Source of the DNA: Nitrososphaerales archaeon TH5896
GTDB taxonomy: Archaea > Thermoproteota > Nitrososphaeria > Nitrososphaerales > Nitrososphaeraceae
Length of the DNA: 16,252 nt
Direction: 5' to 3'
Assembly: GCA_014523625.1 (NCBI GenBank)
Contig: JAATVP010000074.1
Span: 1 to 16,252, forward strand
The translations under genes were made by a program, and so were the position numbers. Under the pieces are notes generated by a model. The model searched no databases and was not told where the DNA came from. It saw only the letters and a list, made by a program, of their open reading frames with translations. Shown piece after piece: positions 6,368-14,236 of the stretch; positions within the stretch are counted from its first letter, which is position 1; each line of letters starts with the position of its first letter.

Positions 6368-6598
6368 TTATTGATCAGCAAAGTTACTTCCATACACAGC
6401 GTTGAATTTTTTGAACATTAATGCACAGCTTTCATTATCAAAAGTATATTGTGATCCATCAATTTGTTCTACTACCACTGTTGGCAATGCGGAAGTATTT
6501 TCTAGCTGCCGATCTCCTTCGTTTTCCCTGTCAACACCATCGCTAACAAAAACGTATTTCCCACACATTGCACATTCGTATTCATGTGCCGATATCAT
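6368..6598 (-). CDS. Small CxxC zinc-finger protein (TRASH-like)
   Basis: The 76-residue protein opens with YECAMCGKYVF (Cys 9 and Cys 12), then a variable charged region, then VVVEQIDGSQYTFDNESCAL with Cys 58 and MFKKFNAVYG. The spacing and the 'YxFDxxxCxxMFKKF' ending match the TRASH-like metal-binding module seen in archaeal metal-response proteins and at the front of some sensor proteins. It may act as a free-standing metal-binding or regulatory protein, possibly binding zinc or copper. The start is an ATG at 6598. A 9-bp inverted repeat around a TATA-like stretch lies just upstream (6643-6670), so the gene is probably regulated there. Confidence 0.7.
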   Translation of the reverse strand: MISAHEYECAMCGKYVFVSDGVDRENEGDRQLENTSALPTVVVEQIDGSQYTFDNESCALMFKKFNAVYGSNFADQ

Positions 6599-6642
6599 AT
6601 GATAGTAGTCACTTTGCCTCTTTTTTGCTTAGCGATATAATT

Positions 6643-6670
6643 GCAACTAAATTTAAAAAGGTTTAGTTGC
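6643..6670 (-). promoter_or_regulatory. Inverted repeat spanning the promoter of the zinc-finger gene
   Basis: Two perfect 9-bp arms, gcaactaaa (6643-6651) and tttagttgc (6662-6670), flank a ten-base AT-rich spacer, tttaaaaagg. On the minus strand this spacer reads as a TATA element about 50-60 bp before the ATG at 6598. A dimeric repressor binding both arms would cover the TATA box. The spacer could also serve transcription to the right. Confidence 0.5.
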
Positions 6671-6853
6671 TATAGATGCTATTTTCTTATAAAATGACCG
6701 ATTTGATTAAGATTCTTGTCAATGCTGGTATATGATTCTATAAATTGTTACATATCACACACCCTGGGGCGACTGATACAATATTTCTAATCGATTATGA
6801 TAGAATTTAGATCCCTTTCTCCTGCAAATACGTGTATCTGATTTAACTCGGCT

Positions 6854-7015
6854 ATGGTTTTCGTTGCGGCCGCACTAATAGGCATAACACTAATTTGTAA
6901 GAAATTTTATCAATGTATTCAATACAAAGTCATTCACTACAGCAAAATACCGTCCGAAGATCACAACGATATTCTTATTTTAATGAGTCTGACAATTCCC
7001 TTAGGAATATCATGA
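6854..7015 (+). CDS. Possible small membrane protein or gene remnant
   Basis: The 53-residue frame begins MVFVAAALIGITLICKKF, a plausible transmembrane helix followed by positive charge, then a polar stretch (YSKIPSEDHND) and a second hydrophobic segment ILILMSLTIPLGIS that ends abruptly. It could be a two-helix protein or the edge of a lost membrane protein. No ribosome-binding site is seen. Confidence 0.25.
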   Translation: MVFVAAALIGITLICKKFYQCIQYKVIHYSKIPSEDHNDILILMSLTIPLGIS

Positions 7016-7262
7016 TGTGTAGTCATTGCAGATTCTAGTGTAAACTAGGTACATGATCATTGTGATTCTGACTTCCCATATAAACGTCTTACAAAAGCAA
7101 AGATGAACTTTATATCACAGAAAATATCTTCTTAAGACAACTAATTATTGGCAAAGAAACTAATGCTTCAGGTGAACTGATTAGTCATCTTTATTTCTTG
7201 CCATGCTATAATTCCAGCGTGGACTCCTGTAGTTGACGTCATTACCATCCTCTAAAAGGAAT

Positions 7263-8242
7263 ATGCGTCTTGGAAATGAGGAAAAAGAGGAGGAGGAGAA
7301 AATGGAATTATTAAACAGTCCTGAAGATGTGATAAAGCTCGTACTTAGATTGAGTCCAAAGGTAAAAAATAGTCTTGATGGATGTTTTGACTACACCGGG
7401 CCTTCAATTCAAGTCGAAACGAAAGCATCAATATTGCTGCTCATGAGCTGCGCAATCCTATTCAGCCTATACTAGGTTTATCTGATGTTCTTCTGCGTTC
7501 GGATGCTTTTTTTGATAAAAGCAAATTAAATGAGATTAAACAGAAAGAGATAGTTGAGATAATTGCTAGAAATGCAAGAAGACTTCAACAGCTCACTGAA
7601 GACATACTTGATGTAACCAAAATTGATAGCAAGACTTTGAAGCTAAATAAACTAAGTTTTGATCTTGCAGTAACGATAAGAGAGATGGTACAAGATTATT
7701 CTGCTGAAATAAGGAATCATGATAAGAGAATTGTTATTTCCTTTTCTTGTCCAAATGACTTGGAATCTAGCTTTATAGTCGCAGATGAGAATAGAATCAG
7801 GCAGGTATTGTGTAACTTGATAGATAATGCAATAAAATTCACTAAGGAAGGTGCCATAACTATTTCAACTGAGATCGACAATAAACACAATCAAATAATT
7901 GTCAAAGTTAAGGATACCGGTACAGGAATCGATTCTGATATAATCCCGAACCTATTCAAGAAATTCGTAACAAAGTCTGACAGTGGTACTGGACTTGGCT
8001 TGTATATATGTAAGGGAATAATTGAAGCGCATAACGGCAGAATATCGGCTGAGAATAATTCTGAACAGGATCATAATGCAGAAGTTAAATTTGGTGAAAG
8101 CAGAATGAAAAATGGAGCTACATTCAGTTTTAATCTGCCACTATACTATTCTTCAGCTAGCTTTAATTTGCCTCAGTTCTTTCTATTGCTAATGGTTGGG
8201 ATAGAAACTATTCATTTGGTTCCGTTAATCTGGCTGAATTAA
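7263..8242 (+). pseudogene. Sensor histidine kinase with a large internal deletion and frameshift
   Basis: Two frames belong to one gene. The first (7263 to about 7425; longest start TTG 7233) gives MELLNSPEDVIKLVLRLSPK and LDGCFDYTGPSIQVETKAS, the start of an archaeal sensor region. The second frame then opens as ESINIAAHELRNPIQPILGL, with the phospho-accepting His at codon 7442-7444, and continues through the N box (NLIDNAIKF), G1 (VKDTGTGID) and G2 (SGTGLGLYI) of the ATPase domain to 8242. In intact relatives several hundred residues separate these parts; here they join at about 7418-7435 in different frames. ATG 7263 follows aaaagga, and ATG 7302 follows a strong gaggaggag. The C-terminal tail may also be shifted, since another frame stays open to 8265. 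A truncated kinase core from ATG 7637 would lack the His. Confidence 0.75.
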
Positions 8243-8413
8243 TGCTAAAAGACGAAAGTGAATAGATTAGAAATAGGAGATGTATGTATATTTTTCGACT
8301 AGCTGAAGCAAACCCTATGAAGTAATATAACATCCATCATATACTCTTTTGATAGTCTTATTGATCACACCTAATAATATCTTGTTTTTCAAAGATTTGT
8401 AGAATCAGTACAA

Positions 8414-8620
8414 ATGACTAGCAATAAAGATTGTAACTGTAGTCAGCGTATGAATAGTTCAAAGCCCGTAGAGTATTTTAAGATAAATGGATCTAGAATT
8501 GAATTACGATGTGGTAATTGCAACGGGCTTGTGAATTGGTGGGTAGAACATCCTCGAACGCGAAACATTGTACCGATTAAGCGACGATGGTCTAAAGAAG
8601 AGCGTGAATCTATGCGCTAG
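8414..8620 (+). CDS. Small protein with paired cysteine motifs
   Basis: The 68-residue protein carries CNC (Cys 7 and Cys 9) and CGNC (Cys 33 and Cys 36), enough for one zinc ribbon, in RIELRCGNCNGLVNWWVEHP. The C-terminus is basic (IKRRWSKEERESMR). Such proteins usually bind nucleic acid or a protein partner, but I cannot name a family. The start ATG at 8414 has no obvious Shine-Dalgarno site, which suits a leaderless transcript. It is a stand-alone gene, followed 30 bp later by a hairpin. Confidence 0.6.
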   Translation: MTSNKDCNCSQRMNSSKPVEYFKINGSRIELRCGNCNGLVNWWVEHPRTRNIVPIKRRWSKEERESMR

Positions 8621-8649
8621 CCCTTCTGAAGCGAACTAATTATCAAAAA

Positions 8650-8669
8650 TTTTCTTATTATTAAGAAAA
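8650..8669 (+). terminator. AT-rich hairpin after the small cysteine protein
   Basis: An 8-bp perfect stem (ttttctta and taagaaaa) with a four-base loop lies 30 bp past the stop codon at 8620. The T-rich left arm itself may provide the termination signal. Confidence 0.4.
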
Positions 8670-8910
8670 ATAGATTTCAAAATCGGGGGAACATCCAATT
8701 TGCTTAATGTGGGCAACCAATACTGGCATAACCAGTATCAGAATTTAGCTCAGGTTAGCTCAAAGTAACTTTTGCCACTTTTTAGTTGACAGGATTCTAG
8801 CCAGTTGTAATTTTTGCGATGCTACTCATAATTCAGCATTTGGCAAATCGTACCATAATCAGACATATCTGGTTCTAGTGATCGCTTATGACTTATTGCA
8901 ATCATACTTA
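8670..8910. other. Gene-free stretch
   Basis: No convincing reading frame or repeat is seen here. The last 30 bases contain acttatt (8891-8897), a likely TATA element for the small membrane-protein gene at 8911. Confidence 0.35.
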
Positions 8911-9021
8911 ATGAGGTTTTATACGATGGTCCAAGATAATAATAACATGGGGAAAGCATTTGGTGTACTATGTGCGTTGTTTGCAATTGGAATCGCTATA
9001 GCTTTGATCATCGACAGTTAG
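8911..9021 (+). CDS. Small single-pass membrane protein
   Basis: This 36-residue frame reads MRFYTMVQDNNNMGKAFG followed by a clean transmembrane helix (VLCALFAIGIAIALIID) and a stop. A second in-frame ATG at 8926 would give 31 residues. A TATA-like element lies 14-20 bp ahead of the first ATG and about 30 bp ahead of the second, which favours ATG 8926 for a leaderless message. Its function is unknown; similar tiny membrane proteins are common in these archaea but seldom annotated. Confidence 0.5.
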   Translation: MRFYTMVQDNNNMGKAFGVLCALFAIGIAIALIIDS

Positions 9022-9100
9022 CAGTCTGTATGATCCAAACTATCCTATCTCAGAATATCTCATGATAACTCATGATGATTGTTATTTAACTTAAACCGTA

Positions 9101-10075
9101 TCAGGAATCTACATTAGGTTCTCTTTTTTTGGCCCGGATTAACACATAATCTAACATTCCGTTCAGGGATAGATCTTTCATCTTTAATGCTGATCTGTAC
9201 ACCGCATATTCAACAAACTCAAAGTAGAGTCTCTGCTTGTACGAGGCAAATGATTGTATTAGCCTATGTCTGATATTCCCTCTATTTCGTACATAATACT
9301 CTGCCAAGGGTTCATATACTTGATGTCCAATTTGTTGAAATTCTTCTATCTGATATCCATGGTCTGCAATAGATCTTGATATTGTATCTATGTCATAATG
9401 TTGTGAAGCCCAACTAAAGTACAGAATTCCAAGTTTTTTCATTAGCTTCAATCTTTTTACGATGCCAATCTTCTGATTCTCCCCTTTTACTAATGGTTTT
9501 AAATCTACAACTGGAATTGCAAGTGCAATCAATCCACCAGGTTTTAAAATTGATTTAGATACTTCAAGAAAATTGGCTATGCTTTGGAAATGTTGTGCTG
9601 ATTCAAATGCCACGATCATGTCAAGCTTATCTTTTCCAAATGGCAGCTTGGTTGAGCTGGCATTGATCAAAGATATGCGATCAAAAGAAGCTGGAGAGGA
9701 ATTGGGAGTAGAAAAAATTACCATTTTCCTGGCTGTACTCAACTCCATGTAATTGATATCAACACACAAAATTCTTAGATGAGGATACTCTGATCTCCAT
9801 TGAACGGCAGGAGCTGAGAATCCACTTCCAACATCGGCAATCAATTCAACAGTTTCGAATTTTGCGAATTTGCCAAATATCGCACTGAGTTCATGTTGTG
9901 CATTTACGGCATCATCGCTATTGTTAATCCAATAACCAAAGTTGAGCATATAATCATTAGAATCATTCACAGCTGTCCGAACATAAGGAGTCAAAGAGTT
10001 GTACAGCTTGATGATGTCTCTTTCAGTTTGTTTAAAGATCCACAAATTCAATTTCACTGAATAGAAAATCGTCAA
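9101..10075 (-). CDS. SAM-dependent methyltransferase (type 11, small-molecule type)
   Basis: The 324-residue protein has the methyltransferase motif I LIADVGSGFSAPA (about residues 79-90), an acidic ribose-binding residue in CVDIN (Asp 106), and post-motif segments LPFGKDKLDMIVAFESAQHF and LKPGGLIALAIP. The N-terminal DYMLNFGYW resembles the sterol/tocopherol/erythromycin-type O- or C-methyltransferases. The C-terminal 140 residues (HYDIDTISRSIADHGYQIEE, then GHQVYEPLAEYYVRNRGNI) would form the acceptor-binding cap. The target is unknown; a lipid or quinone is possible. The start is a TTG at 10075; a GTG at 10057 is an alternative and no ATG exists before the fold. It is divergent from the esterase gene and has a TATA element and an inverted repeat just upstream. 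Confidence 0.85.
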   Translation of the reverse strand: MTIFYSVKLNLWIFKQTERDIIKLYNSLTPYVRTAVNDSNDYMLNFGYWINNSDDAVNAQHELSAIFGKFAKFETVELIADVGSGFSAPAVQWRSEYPHLRILCVDINYMELSTARKMVIFSTPNSSPASFDRISLINASSTKLPFGKDKLDMIVAFESAQHFQSIANFLEVSKSILKPGGLIALAIPVVDLKPLVKGENQKIGIVKRLKLMKKLGILYFSWASQHYDIDTISRSIADHGYQIEEFQQIGHQVYEPLAEYYVRNRGNIRHRLIQSFASYKQRLYFEFVEYAVYRSALKMKDLSLNGMLDYVLIRAKKREPNVDS

Positions 10076-10090
10076 ATAGCAGGCTCATAG

Positions 10091-10132
10091 TTACAGATAG
10101 TGATTTCTGTAATTGCACTCTCATATATATTG
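10091..10132 (-). promoter_or_regulatory. Promoter and likely operator of the methyltransferase gene
   Basis: On the minus strand a TATA element (10124-10132, atatatatg) is followed by an inverted repeat with 7-bp arms, ttacaga (10091-10097) and tctgtaa (10106-10112), spaced by eight bases. The repeat covers the expected transcript start about 25 bp downstream of the TATA box, a position typical of repressor sites. Confidence 0.5.
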
Positions 10133-10272
10133 TCTCTCATCTAGATGATCCGTGCAGATAAAGGTAGAAAATCGATGTCGTGGGATATTATACTGGAGAT
10201 TAGCCAAATATACAAGGAATAGTAGAATACTAATAACCTACAAATTCAATGTTATTTTAATTGGCTAGATTG

Positions 10273-11271
10273 ATGAACAGAGCAAAAGGGAGGATAATTA
10301 TGCATCGCTATACAAGCAAGGTACTAAAATCTAATCCATTAAAAGATCCCTATGTAAGAGACGTCTTGGTATATCTGCCTTCTGATTATACGCAAAGTAA
10401 TTCTAAAGGCTATATTGCCGCATTTGGTCTTGTAGGATTTGGTGGCCAGGGGAAGATGTTATTAAATGCTGATCCATTTGCAGAAAACATAGAACAAAGA
10501 ATGAATCGCCTGATCTCAGAAAGAAAGTGTGGGCCAATGATTTTGGTTTTGCTGGATTGTTTTACAAGATTTGGAGGGAATCAGTATATCAATTCTTCGG
10601 CAACAGGTAATTATGAAGACTATATTATAGATGAGATTGTCCCATTTATAGACAAAAACTACAACACTTCTGCTCATGCTATATGGGGAAAGTCGTCAGG
10701 AGGTTATGGTTCCATCGTTTTGGGTGTGCGACATCCTGATATATTTCAAGGAGTCGTGGATCACTCAGGGGATGCAGGTTTTGAATATTGTTATCCTCCA
10801 GATTTTCCTAAGGCTCTTGATGCATTTAGGGAATCGGGAGGCCCTAAGAAGTGGCTAAATAAATTCTGGAAGAAACCCAATCGTCATCAGAAAAATGATG
10901 CCCAGCCTTTGAGTACTTTTGGAATGGCGGCACATTATTCACCAAATCCTAAATCAAAAGAAATGGGCGTGGATTTACCCTTCGATCTCCATACTGGCGA
11001 GACGTTACCAGAGGTGTGGAACCGATGGCTTGCCTGGGATCCAGTTAGGATGGTAGAAAAATATCGCGAGAATTTGAAAAGGCTTAAACTTATTTTTATT
11101 GATTGTGGCACAAGAGATGAATTCAATGTTCATTGGGGTGCTAGAATGCTTCACTCAAAACTTCTAAGGATGAACATTAAGCATTATTATGAAGAATTTG
11201 ATGATGGTCATATGAATATAAGCTACAGATATGATGTATCTCTACCAAAGATCTACTCAGCATTGTCATAG
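10273..11271 (+). CDS. Esterase-D-type alpha/beta hydrolase
   Basis: The protein belongs to the putative-esterase (esterase D / S-formylglutathione hydrolase-like) group. Counting from the longest start (TTG 10261), the nucleophile elbow is IWGKSSGGYGS with Ser 145, the acid is probably Asp 286 in DCGTRDEFN, and the base is His 317 in DDGHMNIS. The N-terminal strand GRIIMHRYTSKVLKSNPLKD and DVLVYLPSDY are family features, and GLVGFGGQGK provides the oxyanion-hole loop. No signal peptide is visible, so it probably acts in the cytoplasm on small esters or thioesters. I prefer the ATG at 10273 because it keeps the GRII strand; ATG 10300, with ggagg ahead, is also possible. It is divergent from the methyltransferase across about 185 bp, which suggests a shared context but not necessarily a shared pathway. 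Confidence 0.85.
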   Translation: MNRAKGRIIMHRYTSKVLKSNPLKDPYVRDVLVYLPSDYTQSNSKGYIAAFGLVGFGGQGKMLLNADPFAENIEQRMNRLISERKCGPMILVLLDCFTRFGGNQYINSSATGNYEDYIIDEIVPFIDKNYNTSAHAIWGKSSGGYGSIVLGVRHPDIFQGVVDHSGDAGFEYCYPPDFPKALDAFRESGGPKKWLNKFWKKPNRHQKNDAQPLSTFGMAAHYSPNPKSKEMGVDLPFDLHTGETLPEVWNRWLAWDPVRMVEKYRENLKRLKLIFIDCGTRDEFNVHWGARMLHSKLLRMNIKHYYEEFDDGHMNISYRYDVSLPKIYSALS

Positions 11272-11509
11272 GATTTTAATAATAAGTAATGAGATTTAAA
11301 AAATTAAAAAAGCCGATTACATAAATCCAAAGAATTATCTGAGGGTTTGGGTGATCCAACTACGTTAGACTAAAAATGAATTCTGGAGTATTTGTAGACC
11401 TGAAAACTAAAAGAAATTAAAGGATATATTACATTATACCATGATATTGTTGTCGCTACTCTTTGTAATATGGGGATGCGTACCGGAGCTTACTAAAGAC
11501 TGTATTGAC

Positions 11510-11791
11510 ATGACTAACACCTCAAGTACCTACTTGAGCATAATCATAGGAGCTGGTATCGGTGTAGCCATAAGTTGGTGGGTTTACGACAGACAGAAAA
11601 AGACTTCGGTCCAACAAGATAATATTCTCCAACGCGTACGCGATTTAGAACAAAAGAATATGCAAGTTTTGACGAAATTGGAAAGCTTTGCAGAGAGTCA
11701 TGACGAATTATTAAACAGATTAATTCTATTAGATGAGAATATCCTCGAATTAGATAAAAAGATTCAGTCGCTATTAGAAAATAATAACTGA
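11510..11791 (+). CDS. Single-pass membrane protein with a coiled coil
   Basis: From the ATG at 11510 the 93-residue protein has a short polar head (MTNTSST), one transmembrane helix (YLSIIIGAGIGVAISWWV), a positive stop (YDRQKK) and a long heptad-patterned helix (ILQRVRDLEQKNMQVLTKLE through LDENILELDKKIQSLLENN). The topology fits a membrane-anchored coiled-coil adaptor, with no enzyme motif. The frame is open to an ATG at 11441, which would add a second hydrophobic stretch. However, the TATA-like gatatatta (11423-11431) predicts a transcript start near 11452, after that ATG, so I chose 11510. Confidence 0.6.
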   Translation: MTNTSSTYLSIIIGAGIGVAISWWVYDRQKKTSVQQDNILQRVRDLEQKNMQVLTKLESFAESHDELLNRLILLDENILELDKKIQSLLENNN

Positions 11792-11845
11792 TTAATCGTT
11801 AGTTGAGATCTTTTTTGATTGCATTACAACAAGAGGAAGATAGGA

Positions 11846-11950
11846 ATGGAAGGAGCAGAAACGCCCAGAATTTTTTATCCATCCAACAATAATACTTATG
11901 TCGCAAGTACTCTTACAGGAGCCGATGGTCTAGTATCTGTGATACATTAG
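11846..11950 (+). CDS. Possible 34-residue hypothetical protein or remnant
   Basis: An ATG at 11846, preceded by gaggaagatagga, opens a frame beginning MEGAETPRIFYPSNNNTY and ending at TAG 11948. The ribosome-binding match is good, but the product has no recognisable domain and may be a gene fragment. The rest of the stretch to 12117 shows no gene; its T-rich end (12082-12090) may help stop transcription from the left. Confidence 0.25.
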   Translation: MEGAETPRIFYPSNNNTYVASTLTGADGLVSVIH

Positions 11951-12117
11951 TCTTTTACTAGGCTCCCAATTGGAGATTACAAATTCGAACGATATACAAC
12001 TGTTCTTTAATTTAGTACAAATCAATATTGAGCATTTCATAAATTTTCTCTTATACTATTTCTTGTAGTTGGTCATTGTTTCTTGTTTTTCCCAAACATC
12101 ATATATCTCAACTAACT

Positions 12118-12741
12118 TTAAATCACTATTGTTCGAAAAGTCAAGTTTATTCTTGCTTGAGTGATCTTATTAGACTTAGGTAAGCTATGCAACCAATTCG
12201 ATTGTGTGGCATCTCTCATAACAAGTAAACTGCCATGTTCAAGTACAAGCGACAATATTTGTTTAGTTTGTTTATGCTTGAATGAAAACTTTCGTTCTGC
12301 TCCAAAGCTTAGTGATGCAATAGGAGTATTCTTCCCTATTGATTTTTCATCATCACTATGCCATCCTAAACCTTCATTTCCATCATGATATAAGTTTAGC
12401 AAACAAGAATTGAAGCATGCTCCTGAAACTTGTTCAACTAAACGCTTAAGCTCTACAAGTTCTATAGTCCAAATTAATGCCTTCCTTGTTGAATTTGAAT
12501 AAGTATACAAGTAATCAGAGTCACCATACCATGCTACCTTTCTTTTTGTAATGATATGTTTACCAAGAATATTGACTTCATCGTTTTTCCATAGAATATT
12601 TTTCAATAATAAATCAAAATATCTATTTGCCTCTGTGTACGGCATAATTATCCCATAATAATATGCTGTTCCATCTTTGTACAGAAGGTTGTATGTTTCG
12701 TCCGCATTAAGCGCATCTAATTTTCGATTCATTATAATCAT
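12118..12741 (-). CDS. alkB: AlkB-family 2-oxoglutarate/Fe(II) dioxygenase (alkylated nucleic-acid demethylase)
   Basis: The 207-residue protein shows the AlkB core. It has NLYHDGNEGLGWHSDDE with iron ligands His 128 and Asp 130, the SLSFGAERKFSFKH strand pair, the distal ligand His 185 in WLHSLPKS, and the C-terminal RINLTFR (Arg 197 and Arg 203) that holds 2-oxoglutarate and the substrate base. Its length fits the ALKBH2/AlkB class that removes 1-methyladenine and 3-methylcytosine by oxidation, releasing formaldehyde. The start is the ATG at 12741 (a second ATG at 12732 is possible). It lies 250 bp downstream of the Oxygenase-NA and alkyltransferase operon in the same orientation, with an oligo-T stop between, so it probably has its own promoter within one damage-response group. 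Confidence 0.9.
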   Translation of the reverse strand: MIIMNRKLDALNADETYNLLYKDGTAYYYGIIMPYTEANRYFDLLLKNILWKNDEVNILGKHIITKRKVAWYGDSDYLYTYSNSTRKALIWTIELVELKRLVEQVSGACFNSCLLNLYHDGNEGLGWHSDDEKSIGKNTPIASLSFGAERKFSFKHKQTKQILSLVLEHGSLLVMRDATQSNWLHSLPKSNKITQARINLTFRTIVI

Positions 12742-12757
12742 TATTGAGGAGTCAATA
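12742..12757 (-). promoter_or_regulatory. Inverted repeat directly ahead of the AlkB gene
   Basis: Arms tattga (12742-12747) and tcaata (12752-12757) abut the ATG at 12741, with a four-base spacer. With a TATA-like caatattt near 12778 the repeat would lie at the transcript start. It is short, so it could be chance. Confidence 0.25.
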
Positions 12758-12799
12758 CTATCTAGAAAGGATCCGTGAAATATTGCTTCCTATTCTGAC

Positions 12800-12806
12800 A
12801 AAAAAA
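12800..12806 (-). terminator. Oligo-T terminator of the alkyltransferase/Oxygenase-NA operon
   Basis: Seven consecutive A on the plus strand read as seven T on the minus strand, about 190 bp past the stop codon of the Oxygenase-NA gene and ahead of the AlkB gene. It is in the usual form of an archaeal terminator. Confidence 0.4.
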
Positions 12807-12823
12807 GAATGTACATATTTTCT

Positions 12824-12844
12824 TTTTTCATTTTTCATTTTTCA
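12824..12844. repeat. Three tandem copies of a 7-bp unit
   Basis: The unit tttttca is repeated head to tail three times, with a partial fourth copy after it, in the 250-bp spacer between the AlkB and Oxygenase-NA genes. This is simple sequence of unknown role. Apart from the repeat, the terminator and the AlkB promoter, the spacer holds no gene. Confidence 0.5.
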
Positions 12845-12991
12845 TTTCATCTTGTTTGACTAACATACCGCATTTTTCAGATTTGCATGATTCAAAGATT
12901 GTTATTCTACTAAAGAAGAATCTCATTTTCGTTGCTTCATCTCTTTTGTTTCTATTACTTTTAATCACATCTTGTTGTTTTGTGCATGCAA

Positions 12992-13714
12992 CTAGGTTAA
13001 AGCATCATGGAAAATAATTCCAAGAACATATCTATCTCCACTACGAACTTCGCTTACACCATGTCTCATTTGTGCACGGTAATAACCTTTGCTCCCATTC
13101 ATAGGCCTAAAATTTGTAGTAATTATCAGCATCCCGCCTTTACGTGGTCTCAATACAATAGCTTTTGACTGTGCCCTTGGAATTTGCTGGGTTAATACAA
13201 ATTCTCCACCAGTATAATCATCATCAACCTCGTTTAGAAAGAAAACCAATTGGAATGGAAAGAAAATGTCTCCATAAAGATCCTGATGCAATGTATTATA
13301 ACCTCCTTTTCCATATTTTAGAATGAGGACGGTAGATTTTAATTGATTATTTTGATGGCATAACTTCTGAAGTTCATCGAACTCGTCCGGATAATATCTT
13401 TTTATGTTTAACATCTTCATCCACATGTTCGCTATTGGTACAAGTTTTGGATAAACTGCTTCTCTGATAGTGTGGATTAGATCCGGTAACGGATATTTGA
13501 AATATTTGTATTCGCCTAATCCAAAACTATGCCTTTCCATTGTAATGGTTTTGCGACATATATCGTCGTTACCATATTCGTCTATGCGTTCCTTGCAATA
13601 TTGATCATTAAGAAATCGCGGTATTAAGCTGTACCCTTTTGCATTCATTTCTTCGGATACTAACTGCCAGTCAATCTCTGAAATCTTCTCCTGTACTACA
13701 TCGATGGGATTCAA
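12992..13714 (-). CDS. 2OG-Fe(II) oxygenase of the Oxygenase-NA family (predicted nucleic-acid repair dioxygenase)
   Basis: The 240-residue protein matches the family named for a predicted role in oxidative repair of methylated nucleic acid. Features are IDWQLVSEEMNAKGYSLIP near the N-terminus, RHSFGLGEYKYFKYPLP, the iron-binding LHQDLYGD (His 143 and Asp 145), the jelly-roll segments FFPFQLVFFLNEV and YTGGEFVLTQQIPRAQSK, the distal ligand His 218 in MRHGVSEV, and Arg 228 in SGDRYVLGIIFHDA for 2-oxoglutarate. The length is typical. The only usable start is the TTG at 13714, six bases after the stop of the alkyltransferase gene, so the two form an operon. Bacterial members also sit with ada, ogt or alkB genes, which supports a shared role in alkylation repair. 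Direct biochemical proof for the family is limited. Confidence 0.85.
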   Translation of the reverse strand: MNPIDVVQEKISEIDWQLVSEEMNAKGYSLIPRFLNDQYCKERIDEYGNDDICRKTITMERHSFGLGEYKYFKYPLPDLIHTIREAVYPKLVPIANMWMKMLNIKRYYPDEFDELQKLCHQNNQLKSTVLILKYGKGGYNTLHQDLYGDIFFPFQLVFFLNEVDDDYTGGEFVLTQQIPRAQSKAIVLRPRKGGMLIITTNFRPMNGSKGYYRAQMRHGVSEVRSGDRYVLGIIFHDALT

Positions 13715-13720
13715 TAATTT

Positions 13721-14233
13721 CTAATCTCTGTCTTTGATGTTGCTCTGCGGGTAGACTCTAAAATTATTAAAATTCTTAACTGTTCCGTTGATAAATGATA
13801 CACCCTCTTTCTCAAGTAATTGTCTTTTCTCGGCAGTTCCATAGGCATAACCTCCTACGCGACCATTGGACATAACTATTCTGTGGCAAGGCACCTTAAT
13901 GGGATTTGGATTTTCGCCGAGTATTCGACCTATCGCCCTTGACGCCGAAGGATTTCCAAGTGCCCTTGCTAGATCCCCATAGGTAGAAACCTTTCCTGCA
14001 GGTATTTTTAGAAGAAGGTCATATACATCGCTATTTCTTATCGGCCTATTAGCGCTGATCCTAGTCGCTTTATTTGACATCGGGGCCATTTGAGATGATA
14101 TTTGCAACTTCATTTTCTTCTTCTTTGTTCCTTTGATTGAAGAAAGTTTTTTCACATTCTGGTTCAAGTGCTTCGCATCATCCTCATGCATATCATATGA
14201 TACCATGATAGCGTTATATAAGTGTATTTGCAT
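13721..14233 (-). CDS. ogt: O6-alkylguanine-DNA alkyltransferase
   Basis: The catalytic domain is complete. VYDLLLKIPAGKVSTYGDLA gives the winged-helix start, RALGNPSASRAIG the DNA-binding helix, and IKVPCHRIVMSNGRVGGYAY the active-site Pro-Cys-His-Arg (Cys 116 counting from the start used here) that takes the alkyl group from O6-methylguanine in a suicidal transfer. It ends with KRQLLEKEGV. Ahead of it is a basic, low-complexity stretch with GTKKKKMK in place of the usual N-terminal ribonuclease-like domain. The frame is open to 14305, but a TATA element centred at 14258 predicts transcription starting at the ATG at 14233, so a leaderless message. ATGs at 14206 and 14191 also fit, the last one with a second TATA (14213-14222). 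It is the first gene of an operon with the Oxygenase-NA gene. Confidence 0.9.
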   Translation of the reverse strand: MQIHLYNAIMVSYDMHEDDAKHLNQNVKKLSSIKGTKKKKMKLQISSQMAPMSNKATRISANRPIRNSDVYDLLLKIPAGKVSTYGDLARALGNPSASRAIGRILGENPNPIKVPCHRIVMSNGRVGGYAYGTAEKRQLLEKEGVSFINGTVKNFNNFRVYPQSNIKDRD

Positions 14234-14236
14234 TTT

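Larger units (their letters stand above)
6599..7262. other. Intergenic region with weak small frames only
   Basis: Besides the inverted repeat at 6643-6670, this 660-bp stretch holds a 19-residue frame (6676-6735) and a 53-residue frame (6854-7015), the latter described separately. A TATA-like tttatatc at 7109-7116 may belong to the histidine kinase remnant. The length and lack of genes are in keeping with the decay seen around it. Confidence 0.35.

Noticed and set aside
9231..9245. Partial match (ctgcttgtac) to the paired promoter element
   Set aside because: It lies inside the methyltransferase coding sequence, has no partner arm and no TATA; likely chance. The same holds for tggtacaag near 13436.
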